DNA of 64,000 nt from an uncultured Bacteroidales bacterium (GTDB lineage: Bacteria > Bacteroidota > Bacteroidia > Bacteroidales > Bacteroidaceae): positions 62,001 to 126,000 of the forward strand of contig CACYBB010000004.1 in the NCBI GenBank assembly GCA_902772585.1, written 5' to 3'. This document shows, piece by piece, positions 28,101-36,613 of the stretch; the first letter of the stretch is position 1; every line of letters starts with the position of its first letter. The notes beneath the pieces were generated by a model. The model searched no databases. It worked only from the letters and a program-made list of their open reading frames with translations, and was not told where the DNA came from. Both the position numbers and the translations under genes were made by a program.

Positions 28101-29150
28101 CACCATCATGCACGTTATGGCAGCGATAACTCGTCAGCAGAATGCAAAGCAGAGGAAGAACGTTGGCGCCAGTTGCACCCCTTTGTATTGTCAGCGTACA
28201 AGACTGGCGACTCATTCAGCCTCTTCGTCCTTGAGCGTATGATGATTATCATGGGCGTCTCCGACTGGAAGAACATAGAGCCTATCGTCACCATGTTCTT
28301 CTCGGATGAGTTCCGCCAGACACATTGGTTTGACTACTGTCGCATGTCGATGCTCTATGTGCTCTACCAACTTGCCTCACAGAAACGTATTGTCAACAGA
28401 CAACTCCTCGACATCTATGCTCGTGAGGCCGAAGAGTGGACACAAACATGTCGCGGACTCTTTATCGGACGTCGCAGCAAGGAAGCCAATGCTACAGGCA
28501 AGTACAAGCGTAACATCATGAGTTGGTATGCTGCCGTATATGTCGCCTACGCTGGCGACGGACAGACATTGGAGGGTGATGAGCGTGCCGTTCCCGTTTT
28601 CTACCAACTCATTGAGAAAGCTTTTGACGACCACGACAAAGAACTGCTCATCCACTTGATAGAAAACATCCAGGAACTGATTGCCGACATGGGCTACATA
28701 CAAACCGCACTACCCCTGCTGAAAAACATCCTTGAACGGCTGGACACGCAAGCAACTATCGACGCTATCGATGCCATTAACTTGGACCGTGGAGGTGTAT
28801 ATCAGTACGACATCGTCAAACTGATAGGTAATGTGCTGAGTACTGCCAAGCACTATTTCCCTACAGAGATAGACACATTCATCCAGAAGGAGGTCGTCGG
28901 TCTCAGTTTCCCTGGTGCCAAGACCTATCGTGAGGATGTGTTGAACTACCACCCCAGCGGCGAATCGTTGCAGGACGTGCTGACCCATAAGTTCGGCAAC
29001 TTCCTAATATACTCCCTACTCAACGTAGAAGCCATTGACGACTTCGCCGTCGAGGCCATCGAGGCATCGACAAGCGCCAACAACTCGTTTGCATGGTATG
29101 AGCAGTGTGTCAGGGTACTTGTCAAACATCTCTTCAACAAAAAGCTATGA
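25182..29150 (+). CDS. Large STAND/NACHT-like ATPase with N-terminal HEPN-like motif
   Basis: 1322 residues. A P-loop (VGEAGQGKTNQ, about 327-337) and Walker B (VYIFFDALNEC, Asp405, Glu409), followed by an arginine-containing FTCRVF strand, place it in the STAND class, in which a sensor region controls an NTPase switch. Residues 1-300 include IRNEYRGH (Arg153 to His159), fitting the R-x4-6-H pattern of HEPN RNases, in a helical setting. Residues about 560-1322 are helix-rich with no recognised domain and may be a repeat-type sensor. It starts three bases after the membrane-protein gene and overlaps the GDPD gene by four bases (ATGA). STAND proteins of this size are often anti-phage sensors (Avs and other NACHT proteins). 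Here the defence role is inferred; no island genes flank it. Confidence 0.75.
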   Translation: MLLNDYNVQDAECYEAVIANAVDHLPFTLSYPIRQQQQAVKDRRYGQAMNHLLDFFEISTPFCSFLFLRLLQGEMDTKPTIRPVLETFVNRIDQKRPLSFGDWQNDLLTPLMAAAQKSLEDHPLTKSFSAHIYVKRKNILLGSKSEPSIVQIRNEYRGHSTTLSEEIYAEVVRLLEPRMLHMLQALEPLCHCRYDIREGCYGIQGDHIDVDLFPLVFVNSKDYRYVFHTLKDEQACYLSSNENALSYISYDMNSAIDHDLQHIVPSFDIAKDLNWNEIRQYMQRQSAIYLQRVYAEKKYNQELFVERQQLTDVLHRFWESSSTLFPLVGEAGQGKTNQLSYWTEQLIATDEPVLIFNASDFVAATLDNTLKLLFGYNLRKDITRLTDNIHAKAEEAGHDVYIFFDALNECLKYADEDTSAEGPLALYQALCRIFINERYPRFKVLFTCRVFTWKNVVLPMVGEERILSFNTDSEDAKVRGFNQEETRRAYEIYQQLYQMHTPFSELDRRVTLRLKDPLTLKFTAGIFLGRNLDSSPNSYTSLALYQQIAEGISNSYAGNRQNDIIGMVGDYLLDSYLRGKAIDGIAVAELKGALDDPSSALYPLASLIYKKDGISIAYAELLNKAERPILKEVARRTIRGEEHYIQFIYERYLEYVLSCAFLRRQQSNTINAQTFVDALHQGASNVVLIGTMRNALLQHCLKTGSFDIIIELEAQWGEDYAVMSLVNECINTLITENYEDELFAFMNHIMEIQDDNETCILRLRKLAAVSIVNGILLTDYFNEQLYHHDALALLWKIMADPIYDVRNDACMYSYYLSNNHHTLEYTPLRENLTVRIVKEMYANIKRHNLIYNMVSKKARTLALFNIETASRLAVLMIIDSTLRRKKEGDDGIVSDMMAEIRSIFNYMTANLMLIRLFMPLFQIAMRRQVTFQSDYVNNAMEYQTFWQPDTFSNHEYQGCKWQPAMVKEAMSFCHHHARYGSDNSSAECKAEEERWRQLHPFVLSAYKTGDSFSLFVLERMMIIMGVSDWKNIEPIVTMFFSDEFRQTHWFDYCRMSMLYVLYQLASQKRIVNRQLLDIYAREAEEWTQTCRGLFIGRRSKEANATGKYKRNIMSWYAAVYVAYAGDGQTLEGDERAVPVFYQLIEKAFDDHDKELLIHLIENIQELIADMGYIQTALPLLKNILERLDTQATIDAIDAINLDRGGVYQYDIVKLIGNVLSTAKHYFPTEIDTFIQKEVVGLSFPGAKTYREDVLNYHPSGESLQDVLTHKFGNFLIYSLLNVEAIDDFAVEAIEASTSANNSFAWYEQCVRVLVKHLFNKKL

Positions 29151-30025
29151 TGAAAAAAATACTCATATATACTGTTTGCGCACTGGTGACTGTAATACTC
29201 TACCTGCTGAGCCCCTTCATCCCTGCATTTTTCTATTCCCAACAATATGCAACAAATAATACAGACCATATGATTATCATCGGACATCGCGGAGGTGCTT
29301 CACTAGCACCCGAAAACACGCTCGCCTGCTATCGGAAAGGCATCGAGGCTGGAGCAGACATGATAGAGATTGACATCCACCTGACTCGCGACGGACACGT
29401 CGTGGTGTGTCACGACGAAAGTGTAGACAGAACCACTGACGGCAAAGGGCTCATCCGAGAACTGACGCTCGACGAGATACGCCAGCTACATATTGTCGAC
29501 CGCAACGGTCAGCAGACCAATGAGCGCATACCCACCTTAGAGGAGGTCTTTCAACTGTTCCAAGAGGTGCGCAGCAATGGCAATCCATGCAAGTTGCTCA
29601 TCGAGATTAAGCGCACACGTAACATCTATCAAGGGCTAGAGGAGAAACTGTTGGAGCAAATATACCAGAACAAAGCCAGCGAATGGGTCACTGTACAGTC
29701 GTTCAACGACTTTGCCCTAGAACACATCCACGAGCTAGACCCTTGCATACGCCTGGAGAAATTGCTTTTTTGCAAACTTCCCCTGCTGCCATTTATCATT
29801 GATGGCTATCACATTAGCCGTTTCTCCTACGAGAAATACAGTTATGTCCGCTCCTTCAATTTCCATTATCATGGCATCTGGTACTCCCTGCTCAACGATA
29901 TCCATGCCCACAATAAAGAGGTGAAGATATGGACACTTGAAGACCTCAACGCCCCAGCTCTCAATGTTGACGGTATCATCACCAACCGTCCCGACATCTG
30001 GGTAGAGCACCGGAAGAACAACTGA
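29147..30025 (+). CDS. Membrane-anchored glycerophosphodiester phosphodiesterase
   Basis: 292 residues. The start at ATG 29147 overlaps the STAND stop codon (ATGA), implying translational coupling; the frame is open from 29105. A membrane helix lies at about 4-28. The GDPD domain follows: HRGG (47-50), PENT (55-58), Glu74 and Asp76 in MIEIDIHLTRDG, and His89 in VVVCHD. These are the metal-binding and catalytic residues of the family, all present. GDPDs hydrolyse glycerophosphodiesters to glycerol-3-phosphate and an alcohol; the anchor suggests action at the inner-membrane periplasmic face. It may be a housekeeping enzyme co-transcribed by chance, or a lipid-acting part of the upstream system. 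Confidence 0.9.
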   Translation: MMKKILIYTVCALVTVILYLLSPFIPAFFYSQQYATNNTDHMIIIGHRGGASLAPENTLACYRKGIEAGADMIEIDIHLTRDGHVVVCHDESVDRTTDGKGLIRELTLDEIRQLHIVDRNGQQTNERIPTLEEVFQLFQEVRSNGNPCKLLIEIKRTRNIYQGLEEKLLEQIYQNKASEWVTVQSFNDFALEHIHELDPCIRLEKLLFCKLPLLPFIIDGYHISRFSYEKYSYVRSFNFHYHGIWYSLLNDIHAHNKEVKIWTLEDLNAPALNVDGIITNRPDIWVEHRKNN

Positions 30026-30039
30026 TTCCTCGCTTTATT

Positions 30040-30066
30040 GCTGCACTTTCACGTGCAGCCTTTTTT
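30040..30066 (+). terminator. Terminator of the STAND-GDPD operon
   Basis: GCTGCAC (30040-30046) pairs with GTGCAGC (30053-30059), then C and six T residues. Confidence 0.85.
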
Positions 30067-30139
30067 GATGCAGGTCAATAAAAAACGAATAAATTGCAGA
30101 TTATTATGCATAATGAATTCTTAATGATGCATTATTCTG

Positions 30140-30147
30140 TACCTTTG
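30140..30147 (+). promoter_or_regulatory. -7 element of a small transcription unit
   Basis: TACCTTTG between two terminators, about 72 bases upstream of the small ORF at 30219. No convincing -33 TTG. Confidence 0.5.
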
Positions 30148-30218
30148 CACTTGCAATCGCGACGATTGTATTTTTGTTTCATTAGGTTAGTAGTTAAATT
30201 GATTTTAAGGTAAAGATT

Positions 30219-30314
30219 ATGTTATTAGATTTTCAAACGACGATGTTATTGGCCTTGGTGGCTGCTGCCACTATACTAAGCGTCATTACGCTGGTCAATA
30301 CCAACATACGTTAA
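30219..30314 (+). CDS. 31-residue hydrophobic small membrane peptide
   Basis: ATG at 30219, TAA at 30312-30314. The peptide begins MLLDFQTT and has a continuous hydrophobic stretch (MLLALVAAATILSVITLV) ending NTNIR, so one membrane helix with a short polar tail. It has its own -7 element upstream and its own terminator 11 bases downstream, with terminators of the preceding operon before it, so it is a free-standing unit rather than a leader of the next gene. No family recognised. Possible roles are a small regulatory membrane protein or a type I toxin-like peptide. Confidence 0.5.
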   Translation: MLLDFQTTMLLALVAAATILSVITLVNTNIR

Positions 30315-30325
30315 GAAAGGAAAAT

Positions 30326-30357
30326 GCACGGGGTGAGCGATTCATACCGTGCTTTTT
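30326..30357 (+). terminator. Terminator of the small-peptide unit
   Basis: GCACGG (30326-30331) pairs with CCGTGC (30347-30352), followed by TTTTT. Confidence 0.75.
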
Positions 30358-30443
30358 TGTTTATAAAACATAAAATCGGTGGATTATTGATATATTTAAC
30401 TTAATAAAAGGTAGAAAAATGCTCAAAATTCGGGAAATGTGCG

Positions 30444-30451
30444 TAACTTTG
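30444..30451 (+). promoter_or_regulatory. -7 element for the DUF6242-uppS-bamA operon
   Basis: TAACTTTG located 31 bases upstream of the chosen start at 30482. No -33 TTTG seen. Confidence 0.5.
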
Positions 30452-30481
30452 CACGGAATTTTGAAAAAAAGTCACATATTG

Positions 30482-31936
30482 ATGAAACAGATAAAGACCA
30501 CATACCTGCTGATAGCCATACTCTTAGGAAGTCTGGCTGCATGTAGCAAGATGAGCGAGACGGAGACCGAGCTCTATGATGATGCTGCCATCACCTCATT
30601 CGTATTAGGCACGATGAACCGCTATGTGAATGGTGTGAAGAGCACCTATACAGGTAGCGAATACCTTTTCCATATCAATCAGGCCAATCGTACTGTCTAT
30701 AATACCGACTCACTACCTATGGGGACGGATGTTGCCCACGTTGTCTGTGGCATATCCACATATAACAACAGTATGGCTTATCTCGTTAGCCTCGATGGTA
30801 CCTATATGACCTATCACATCTCTTCGGACAGCGTTGATTTCACGACCCCACGAACATTCCGTGTTTTCTCCAGCAGTGACGTTGGCTACACCGACTACAC
30901 CGTCAAGGTCAACGTACACAAGGAGGACCCTGACTCGTTCGTCTGGAAGAAGATGGCCAACATTCCCGTTATGACAGGTCTTCGCACCCTCATGTTCAAC
31001 GACCAAATCTATGTGTTCGGTAATGAGAGTGGAACAACTAAAGCATACGTGACAGACTTCGGTGACGGATGGACCCCCGTTGCACTGCCAACTATGGTTG
31101 ATGCCGACACCTGGAAAAACACGGTAGCAACTGCAGATTCGCTCTATATCATGGGTGGCAAGAAGATTTATCGCACCAAGGATTTAACTACATGGGATGA
31201 GGACAAGAGCGACATCATGGAAGCCACTAGCATAGACCAGCTGATTGGTGCTAGCGACCAAGAAATTTACGCATTGGCTAATAGTATGCTGATGACAAAA
31301 TATAGCGGCAATCTTAGCTTAGACACGTGGGTTCCCGCCGATTTCGAGACCGATTTCAACAAGGAAAACCTGCCCACCACTGACTATACCTTCACCTGCT
31401 ATCCAATGGCCTGGTCAGACAGTACTGACTACGTTATGATGGGCGGTACCAAACAAACCGACGGTGTATGGCATGGACATGCATGGCGCCGCATCGTGGA
31501 CTATAGTGAATTGGGAATCCTGAGTGAACTGAAAAAGCTTATCGAAGAGGCTATGTCGGGCAGCGAGACGGTCAATCCTTCATGGATACGTCAATGGACC
31601 TACATCGACCGTTCCAGCAACCGTCTTTATGAACTTCCTGCACTGAAGAGTCTGCAGATTCTCTATTATGGTGATGAACTGCTGGCTTTTGGTTGCCAGT
31701 CATATCAGAACAACATCGCACCACTGGCAGCCTTCTGGCGCAGTCGCGACAACGGAATCACTTGGAAACAAGACGTCAGATACACGATGCCTCCGAAGGA
31801 TGGTACAACCAAATTCAATAATGCTGCCACCAGCATTTCGGCAGTCGTTGACAATGCAAATAACATCTGGATTGTCAGCGCTGGCACTGGAGAAGTTTGG
31901 CGCGGCAGACTGAACAGAGTGGCTTGGGAGAATTAA
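30482..31936 (+). CDS. DUF6242-type lipoprotein with kelch-like propeller
   Basis: 484 residues. The frame is open from 30419, but the ATG at 30482 (MKQIKTTYLLIAILLG then SLAACSK) gives a standard lipoprotein signal and lies downstream of the TAACTTTG element. An N-terminal Ig-like segment (about 30-140; CGISTYNNSMAYLVSLDGT, TDYTVKVNVH) is followed by a repeated beta-propeller-like region (FNDQIYVFG, ATADSLYIMGG, NIWIVSAGTGEVWRG). This resembles Bacteroidales DUF6242 proteins; the function is unknown. It leads an envelope-biogenesis operon, suggesting a surface or periplasmic location. Confidence 0.7.
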   Translation: MKQIKTTYLLIAILLGSLAACSKMSETETELYDDAAITSFVLGTMNRYVNGVKSTYTGSEYLFHINQANRTVYNTDSLPMGTDVAHVVCGISTYNNSMAYLVSLDGTYMTYHISSDSVDFTTPRTFRVFSSSDVGYTDYTVKVNVHKEDPDSFVWKKMANIPVMTGLRTLMFNDQIYVFGNESGTTKAYVTDFGDGWTPVALPTMVDADTWKNTVATADSLYIMGGKKIYRTKDLTTWDEDKSDIMEATSIDQLIGASDQEIYALANSMLMTKYSGNLSLDTWVPADFETDFNKENLPTTDYTFTCYPMAWSDSTDYVMMGGTKQTDGVWHGHAWRRIVDYSELGILSELKKLIEEAMSGSETVNPSWIRQWTYIDRSSNRLYELPALKSLQILYYGDELLAFGCQSYQNNIAPLAAFWRSRDNGITWKQDVRYTMPPKDGTTKFNNAATSISAVVDNANNIWIVSAGTGEVWRGRLNRVAWEN

Positions 31937-31975
31937 AAAGTAAAAAGTAAGAATTGAGAATTAAGAATTGAGAAA
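31934..31975. repeat. Heptanucleotide array spanning stop codon to start codon
   Basis: Six head-to-tail 7-mers: TAAAAAG, TAAAAAG, TAAGAAT, TGAGAAT, TAAGAAT, TGAGAAA. The first includes the stop codon of the lipoprotein gene. The TTG start of the next gene (31968-31970) spans the last two units. Confidence 0.85.
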
Positions 31976-32642
31976 CGTTGCCTTTGCCATCCTGCTAATG
32001 CTGGCTGTAGGGGCCCATGCCCAAACAGAGCCGGAATACCGACTGGAAGTCGGCGGGGGCATTGGAATGGTTTCCTATCAGGGCGATTTCAACGGCAATA
32101 TCTTCAAGAATATGCAGCCAATGTTCTCGCTGTTGGCCAAATATAAATTCAACCCACGCGTGGCAATAGCCATGAACATCAGCTACGGCAAGCTGAAAGG
32201 CTCGGCAAAGGACGTAACGTCACACGTGCCGGAACAGTGGGCCGACTACTCCTTCAAAAGGAAAATCGGCGATGTGGGTGTACGTATGGAATACAACTTC
32301 TGGCCTTATGGCACCGGAATGGAATATCGTGGAGCCCAACGGCTTACACCTTATATATTTATAGGTCTGGGGACTACTGTCTACAAGACTGACAAACCAC
32401 AGTTGGCGATGAACATGCCCTTAGGACTGGGTGTAAAGTATAAAGCCGCCGACCGTGTAAATATGGCACTGGAATGGGCGATGCACTTCAGTAGCAGCGA
32501 CCGTCTGGATGGTGCCAGCAACCCCTTGGGTATCAAGAGCTCTGGGCTCTTCAAGAATACCGACTGCTACAGTCAACTGCAACTGTCAGTGACCTACGAT
32601 TTATGGGCGAAATGTAAAACATGTCACAATGATAGAGACTAA
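31968..32642 (+). CDS. DUF6089-type outer-membrane beta-barrel protein
   Basis: 224 residues. The only start that keeps the signal peptide is TTG 31968 ([18 protein letters not shown]); an in-frame TAA lies immediately upstream at 31962-31964. The mature part has alternating amphipathic strands with glycine-rich turns ([37 protein letters not shown]), as in small outer-membrane barrels of the DUF6089/PorT-like type. It overlaps uppS by 14 bases. In Bacteroidales this gene commonly precedes uppS and bamA, which supports an envelope role; precise function unknown. The rare start codon lies inside a repeat array. Confidence 0.78.
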   Translation: MRNVAFAILLMLAVGAHAQTEPEYRLEVGGGIGMVSYQGDFNGNIFKNMQPMFSLLAKYKFNPRVAIAMNISYGKLKGSAKDVTSHVPEQWADYSFKRKIGDVGVRMEYNFWPYGTGMEYRGAQRLTPYIFIGLGTTVYKTDKPQLAMNMPLGLGVKYKAADRVNMALEWAMHFSSSDRLDGASNPLGIKSSGLFKNTDCYSQLQLSVTYDLWAKCKTCHNDRD

Positions 32643-33339
32643 TAACATCCCCCAGCACATCGCCATCATCATGGACGGCAACGGACGCTGGGCCACCGAA
32701 CGAGGTAAAGAACGCAGCTTTGGTCACCAGGCTGGCGTAGAAGCTGTGCGCAAGATAACGGCTGAGTGTACCCGTCTGGGTGTCAAATACCTGACACTCT
32801 ACACATTCTCCACCGAAAACTGGGGACGTCCTGCTGACGAGGTTGCCGCCCTGATGGGACTGGTACTGAGTTCGCTGGAAGACGAGATATTCATGAAAAA
32901 TAATGTGCGTTTCCGCGTCATCGGCGACATCAAGCGTCTGCCCGATAACGTACAGCAGAAATTGCGTGAGACGGAAGAGCATACAGCAAAGAACGACGCC
33001 ATGACCATGGTAGTAGCATTAAGCTACAGTAGCCGTTGGGAGATTACCGAGGCGGTTCGACAGATTACAGCAGAGGGCATTCAGAACATCACTGAAGAAA
33101 CCATCAGCAAGCATCTGACAACCAGTTTTATGCCCGATCCTGACCTGTTGATTCGTACGGGAGGTGAATTGCGCATCTCGAACTACCTGCTGTGGCAGAT
33201 AGCCTATTCGGAGCTGTATTTCTGCGACACCTACTGGCCCGACTTCGATGAAGCCGCACTACACAAGGCCATTGAGAGTTACCAGAAGCGTCAACGCCGT
33301 TACGGAAAAACTGAAGAACAAGTAGAAAACGAACAATAG
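32629..33339 (+). CDS. uppS: Isoprenyl transferase (undecaprenyl diphosphate synthase)
   Basis: 236 residues, normal length. It makes the C55 lipid carrier precursor from IPP and farnesyl diphosphate for peptidoglycan and surface glycans, in the cytosol at the membrane. Signature motifs are present: [10 protein letters not shown] (catalytic Asp), the FSTENW region, and [20 protein letters not shown] near the C terminus with the conserved Arg and Glu. It overlaps the barrel gene and is followed after three bases by bamA. Confidence 0.96.
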   Translation: MIETNNIPQHIAIIMDGNGRWATERGKERSFGHQAGVEAVRKITAECTRLGVKYLTLYTFSTENWGRPADEVAALMGLVLSSLEDEIFMKNNVRFRVIGDIKRLPDNVQQKLRETEEHTAKNDAMTMVVALSYSSRWEITEAVRQITAEGIQNITEETISKHLTTSFMPDPDLLIRTGGELRISNYLLWQIAYSELYFCDTYWPDFDEAALHKAIESYQKRQRRYGKTEEQVENEQ

Positions 33340-33342
33340 AAG

Positions 33343-35988
33343 ATGAATTCAATGAAGCATATTGCCGTACTGCTGTTGGCACTGATAAGTGCCTGTGTGC
33401 AGACGAGCGCCCAAGACGTCATCATCAATCCCGACATCTCTTATGCCGGCACACCACGCCGCTGCGAGATTGGAGGACTGACCGTCAAGGGTGTAGAAGG
33501 CTACGAAGATTATGTGCTTACTGGACTGTCAGGACTGGCTGTGGGACAGCTTATTGACGTACCTGGTACAGAGATTACCGAAGCTGTCAAGCGTTATTGG
33601 AAGCACGGTCTTTTCTCAAAGGTGTCAATTTCTGCCGATTCCATCGTTGGCGGAAAGGTCTATCTTTGCATCAATTTAGCCACCCGCCCCCGTGTCAGTA
33701 CCATCAACTACTATGGTCTGAAGAAAAGCGAGAAGGAGGACATGGAGGCTAAGTTGGGCATCATGAAAGGCAGTCAGATTACACCCAACATGATTGACCG
33801 TGCCAAGGTTCTTGCCAAGAAATACTTCGATGAAAAGGGCTATAATAATGCCGAGATAGACATTACCCAACGCGATGATGTAACAGGTAAGAACGAAGTC
33901 ATTCTTGACGTTTCCATCGACAAAAAGTCGAAGATGAAGGTTCGTAAGATTCTCTTCGTTGGCAACGAGAAACTGTCGCACAGCAAGATTACAGGTACCC
34001 TGTTCAAAAAAGGTGCTTTCGGTAAGATTAACGAGGCTGGAAAGTTCAAGAACATGTTCAAGGCCAAGAAATTCACCCCTGAGCGTTACGACGAAGCCAA
34101 GTCATTACTCATCGAGAAATATAATGAGCTGGGATATCGTGATGCCACCATTCTGGAAGACTCCGTATGGACTGTTGATGACAATCACGTTAATGTCTAT
34201 GTGAAAGTTGATGAAGGTGAGCAATACTACATCCGTAACATCACATGGGTAGGTAATACCGTCGTGACCACTGACTACCTGAACAGAGCATTGGGCATGC
34301 AGAAAGGCGATGTCTATAACCAAAAGTTGATGAACAAACGACTGAAGGAGGACGAAGATGCCGTCGGCAACTACTATTGGAACAACGGTTATCTGTTCTA
34401 TCAGTTAGAGCCTACCGAAGTGAACATCGTAGGAGACAGCATCGATTTGGAAATGCGAATCCAGGAGGGAACACAGGCTCATATCAGTCATGTTCGCATC
34501 TTCGGTAACGACCGTCTCTACGAAGAAGTTGTGCGCCGTGAGCTGCGTACCAAGCCTGGTGACCTGTTCTCAAAGGATGCTATCCAGCGTTCTGCTCGAG
34601 AAATTGCCTCAACGGGATTCTTCGACCCAGAGAAGGTGAACCCCGACATCAAACCAAACTACGACGATGGTTCTGTTGACATCAACTGGGAACTGGAGCA
34701 GAAATCCAACGACCAGCTGGAGTTCTCACTGGGTTGGGGACAGACTGGTGTTATCGGACGTATTGGTGTCAAATTGAACAACTTCTCCATGCGTAACCTT
34801 TTCGGTAAGAACAAGATGCACCGTGGTCTCATGCCTATCGGTGATGGTGAGCAAGTGTCGCTGTCGTTCCAGTCGAACGGTACCTACTATAGTTCGGTAT
34901 CAGCAGGCTACTCAACGGGATGGTTTGGTGGTAAGCGTCCTAATGCATTAAGCATCAGTGCTTTCTATTCAAAACAGAGTGACATCTCGAGCACCTATCG
35001 TAACTCAGCATGGATGAACAACTATTACAACTACTACGGAGGTTACGGTTCATACAACAGCGGTTACTACGACTACACGTCCTACATGGATGAAGACAAG
35101 TACATCAAACTGTTTGGTGTAAGCCTTGGTTGGGGTAAGCGACTGCGCTGGCCTGACGACTACTTCCAGTTGTCCACACAGTTGGCCTACACCCGCTATA
35201 TGTTGCGTGACTGGAGCTATTTCCTGATCTCCAATGGTAACTGTAACAACATCAACCTGGGTATCACACTGTCGCGTACCTCAACAGATAACCAGCTGTT
35301 CCCACGTCGCGGTTCAGAATTCATGTTCTCAGTAACCCTGACACCACCCTGGTCACTTTTCAATGGCAAGGACTACGAACATCTAGCCACTTCAGAAACT
35401 TATCAGAAGAATATCGACCAGTATAATGCAGAACTCCAGGAGAAATACCGCTGGATAGAATACCACAAGTGGAAGTTCAAGACCAGAACCTTCACCGCCC
35501 TGACGGAAGGTCAGAAGTGTCTGGTGCTGATGACCCGCGTAGAACTGGGTATTCTGGGCTCATACAATAAATACAACAAGTCACCGTTTGAGACCTTCTA
35601 CGTTGGTGGTGACGGTATGAGCGGCTACAGCTCCAGCTATGCTGAGGAAACTATCGGTCTGCGTGGTTACGAGAACGGTTCACTGACCCCGTATCGCGCT
35701 GAGGGTTATGCCTACGACCGCTTCACACTGGAGTTGCGCTATCCTATCCTGTTGGGCAATACAACCATCTACGGACTGGGCTTCCTGGAAGGTGGTAACG
35801 CTTGGACAGAGGCAAAGAACTTCAACCCCTTCGACATCAAGCGTTCTGCTGGTATTGGTTTACGTATCTTCCTGCCAATGGTGGGTATGATGGGTATCGA
35901 CTGGGCCTACGGTTTCGACAAGCCATACATCACATCAACCAAGCAAGGTGGCAGTCAGTTCCACTTCATTTTGGGACAGGAGTTCTAA
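33343..35988 (+). CDS. bamA: Outer-membrane assembly factor BamA
   Basis: 881 residues. The central component of the outer-membrane beta-barrel insertion machinery. The signal peptide ends CVQTSAQD (a start three codons later, MKHIAV, is possible). Five POTRA-type repeats fill roughly residues 40-460 (for example EQYYIRNITWVGNTVV, AHISHVRIFGNDRLYEEVV). The C-terminal 16-strand barrel follows, with the surface-loop motif LRGYENGSL and terminal FHFILGQEF. A Tyr-rich segment near residues 555-580 (NYYNYYGGYGSYNSGYYDY) lies in the barrel region and is probably an extracellular loop. It lies between uppS and the Skp-like chaperone genes, the typical Bacteroidetes order. Confidence 0.96.
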   Translation: MNSMKHIAVLLLALISACVQTSAQDVIINPDISYAGTPRRCEIGGLTVKGVEGYEDYVLTGLSGLAVGQLIDVPGTEITEAVKRYWKHGLFSKVSISADSIVGGKVYLCINLATRPRVSTINYYGLKKSEKEDMEAKLGIMKGSQITPNMIDRAKVLAKKYFDEKGYNNAEIDITQRDDVTGKNEVILDVSIDKKSKMKVRKILFVGNEKLSHSKITGTLFKKGAFGKINEAGKFKNMFKAKKFTPERYDEAKSLLIEKYNELGYRDATILEDSVWTVDDNHVNVYVKVDEGEQYYIRNITWVGNTVVTTDYLNRALGMQKGDVYNQKLMNKRLKEDEDAVGNYYWNNGYLFYQLEPTEVNIVGDSIDLEMRIQEGTQAHISHVRIFGNDRLYEEVVRRELRTKPGDLFSKDAIQRSAREIASTGFFDPEKVNPDIKPNYDDGSVDINWELEQKSNDQLEFSLGWGQTGVIGRIGVKLNNFSMRNLFGKNKMHRGLMPIGDGEQVSLSFQSNGTYYSSVSAGYSTGWFGGKRPNALSISAFYSKQSDISSTYRNSAWMNNYYNYYGGYGSYNSGYYDYTSYMDEDKYIKLFGVSLGWGKRLRWPDDYFQLSTQLAYTRYMLRDWSYFLISNGNCNNINLGITLSRTSTDNQLFPRRGSEFMFSVTLTPPWSLFNGKDYEHLATSETYQKNIDQYNAELQEKYRWIEYHKWKFKTRTFTALTEGQKCLVLMTRVELGILGSYNKYNKSPFETFYVGGDGMSGYSSSYAEETIGLRGYENGSLTPYRAEGYAYDRFTLELRYPILLGNTTIYGLGFLEGGNAWTEAKNFNPFDIKRSAGIGLRIFLPMVGMMGIDWAYGFDKPYITSTKQGGSQFHFILGQEF

Positions 35989-36001
35989 ACGGGTAAAGGC
36001 C

Positions 36002-36028
36002 TAATTGATAATTGAAAATTAAGAGTTA
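36002..36028. repeat. Heptanucleotide array before first ompH
   Basis: TAATTGA, TAATTGA, AAATTAA, GAGTTAT with period 7, ending at the ATG. Confidence 0.55.
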
Positions 36029-36543
36029 TGAAGAAACTGATTATATTTGCAATCTGCGCAATCTGTGGTCTCACATCGGCCTCAGCACAGAAGTTCGCTC
36101 TCGTTGACATGGACTATATCTTCAAGAACATCCCTGCTTACGAGCGTGCCAATGAACAACTGAACCAGATATCAAAGAAATGGCAGGCTGAGGTGGAGGC
36201 TATCCAGATAGAGGCACAGACGCTGTACAAGAACTACCAGAACGAGGTGGTATTCCTTTCACAGGAGCAGAAGAAGGCCAAACAGGATGCCATCGTCGCC
36301 AAGGAGAAGGAAGCCGCTGACCTGAAGAAGAAATACTTCGGACCAGAGGGTGAACTCTTCAAGAAGCGCACCGCACTGATAACACCTATTCAAGAAGAGG
36401 TGTACAACGCCGTCAAGGATATTGCCGACCTGCGTGGCTACCAGCTCATTCTGGATCGCGCCAGCGACAGCGGCATCATCTTCGGTTCCCCGAAGGTGGA
36501 CATCAGCAACGAGGTGCTCTCGAAATTGGGATATTCAAACTAA
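36028..36543 (+). CDS. OmpH/Skp-family periplasmic chaperone, copy 1
   Basis: 171 residues. Signal peptide ends LTSASAQ. The mature protein starts KFALVDMDYIFKNIPAYE, the usual Skp/OmpH opening, followed by a long coiled coil (about 45-130), then a short alpha/beta end with YQLILDRASDSGIIF. Skp trimers hold unfolded outer-membrane proteins for BamA. It follows bamA and is the first of three tandem paralogues. Skp symbol not assigned because the three copies may have diverged. Confidence 0.9.
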   Translation: MKKLIIFAICAICGLTSASAQKFALVDMDYIFKNIPAYERANEQLNQISKKWQAEVEAIQIEAQTLYKNYQNEVVFLSQEQKKAKQDAIVAKEKEAADLKKKYFGPEGELFKKRTALITPIQEEVYNAVKDIADLRGYQLILDRASDSGIIFGSPKVDISNEVLSKLGYSN

Positions 36544-36588
36544 TATCGTAATAACGTCATCATGTTATAACGTAATAACGAAAATAAG
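36541..36588. repeat. Octanucleotide array (period 8)
   Basis: TAATATCG, TAATAACG, TCATCATG, TTATAACG, TAATAACG, AAAATAAG run head to tail, starting at the stop codon of ompH copy 1. The unit TAATAACG is a rotation of the reverse complement of the GTTATTAC unit at 41698-41729. Confidence 0.75.
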
Positions 36589-36613
36589 TATTAACAATAA
36601 AAAAAAGAAAACA

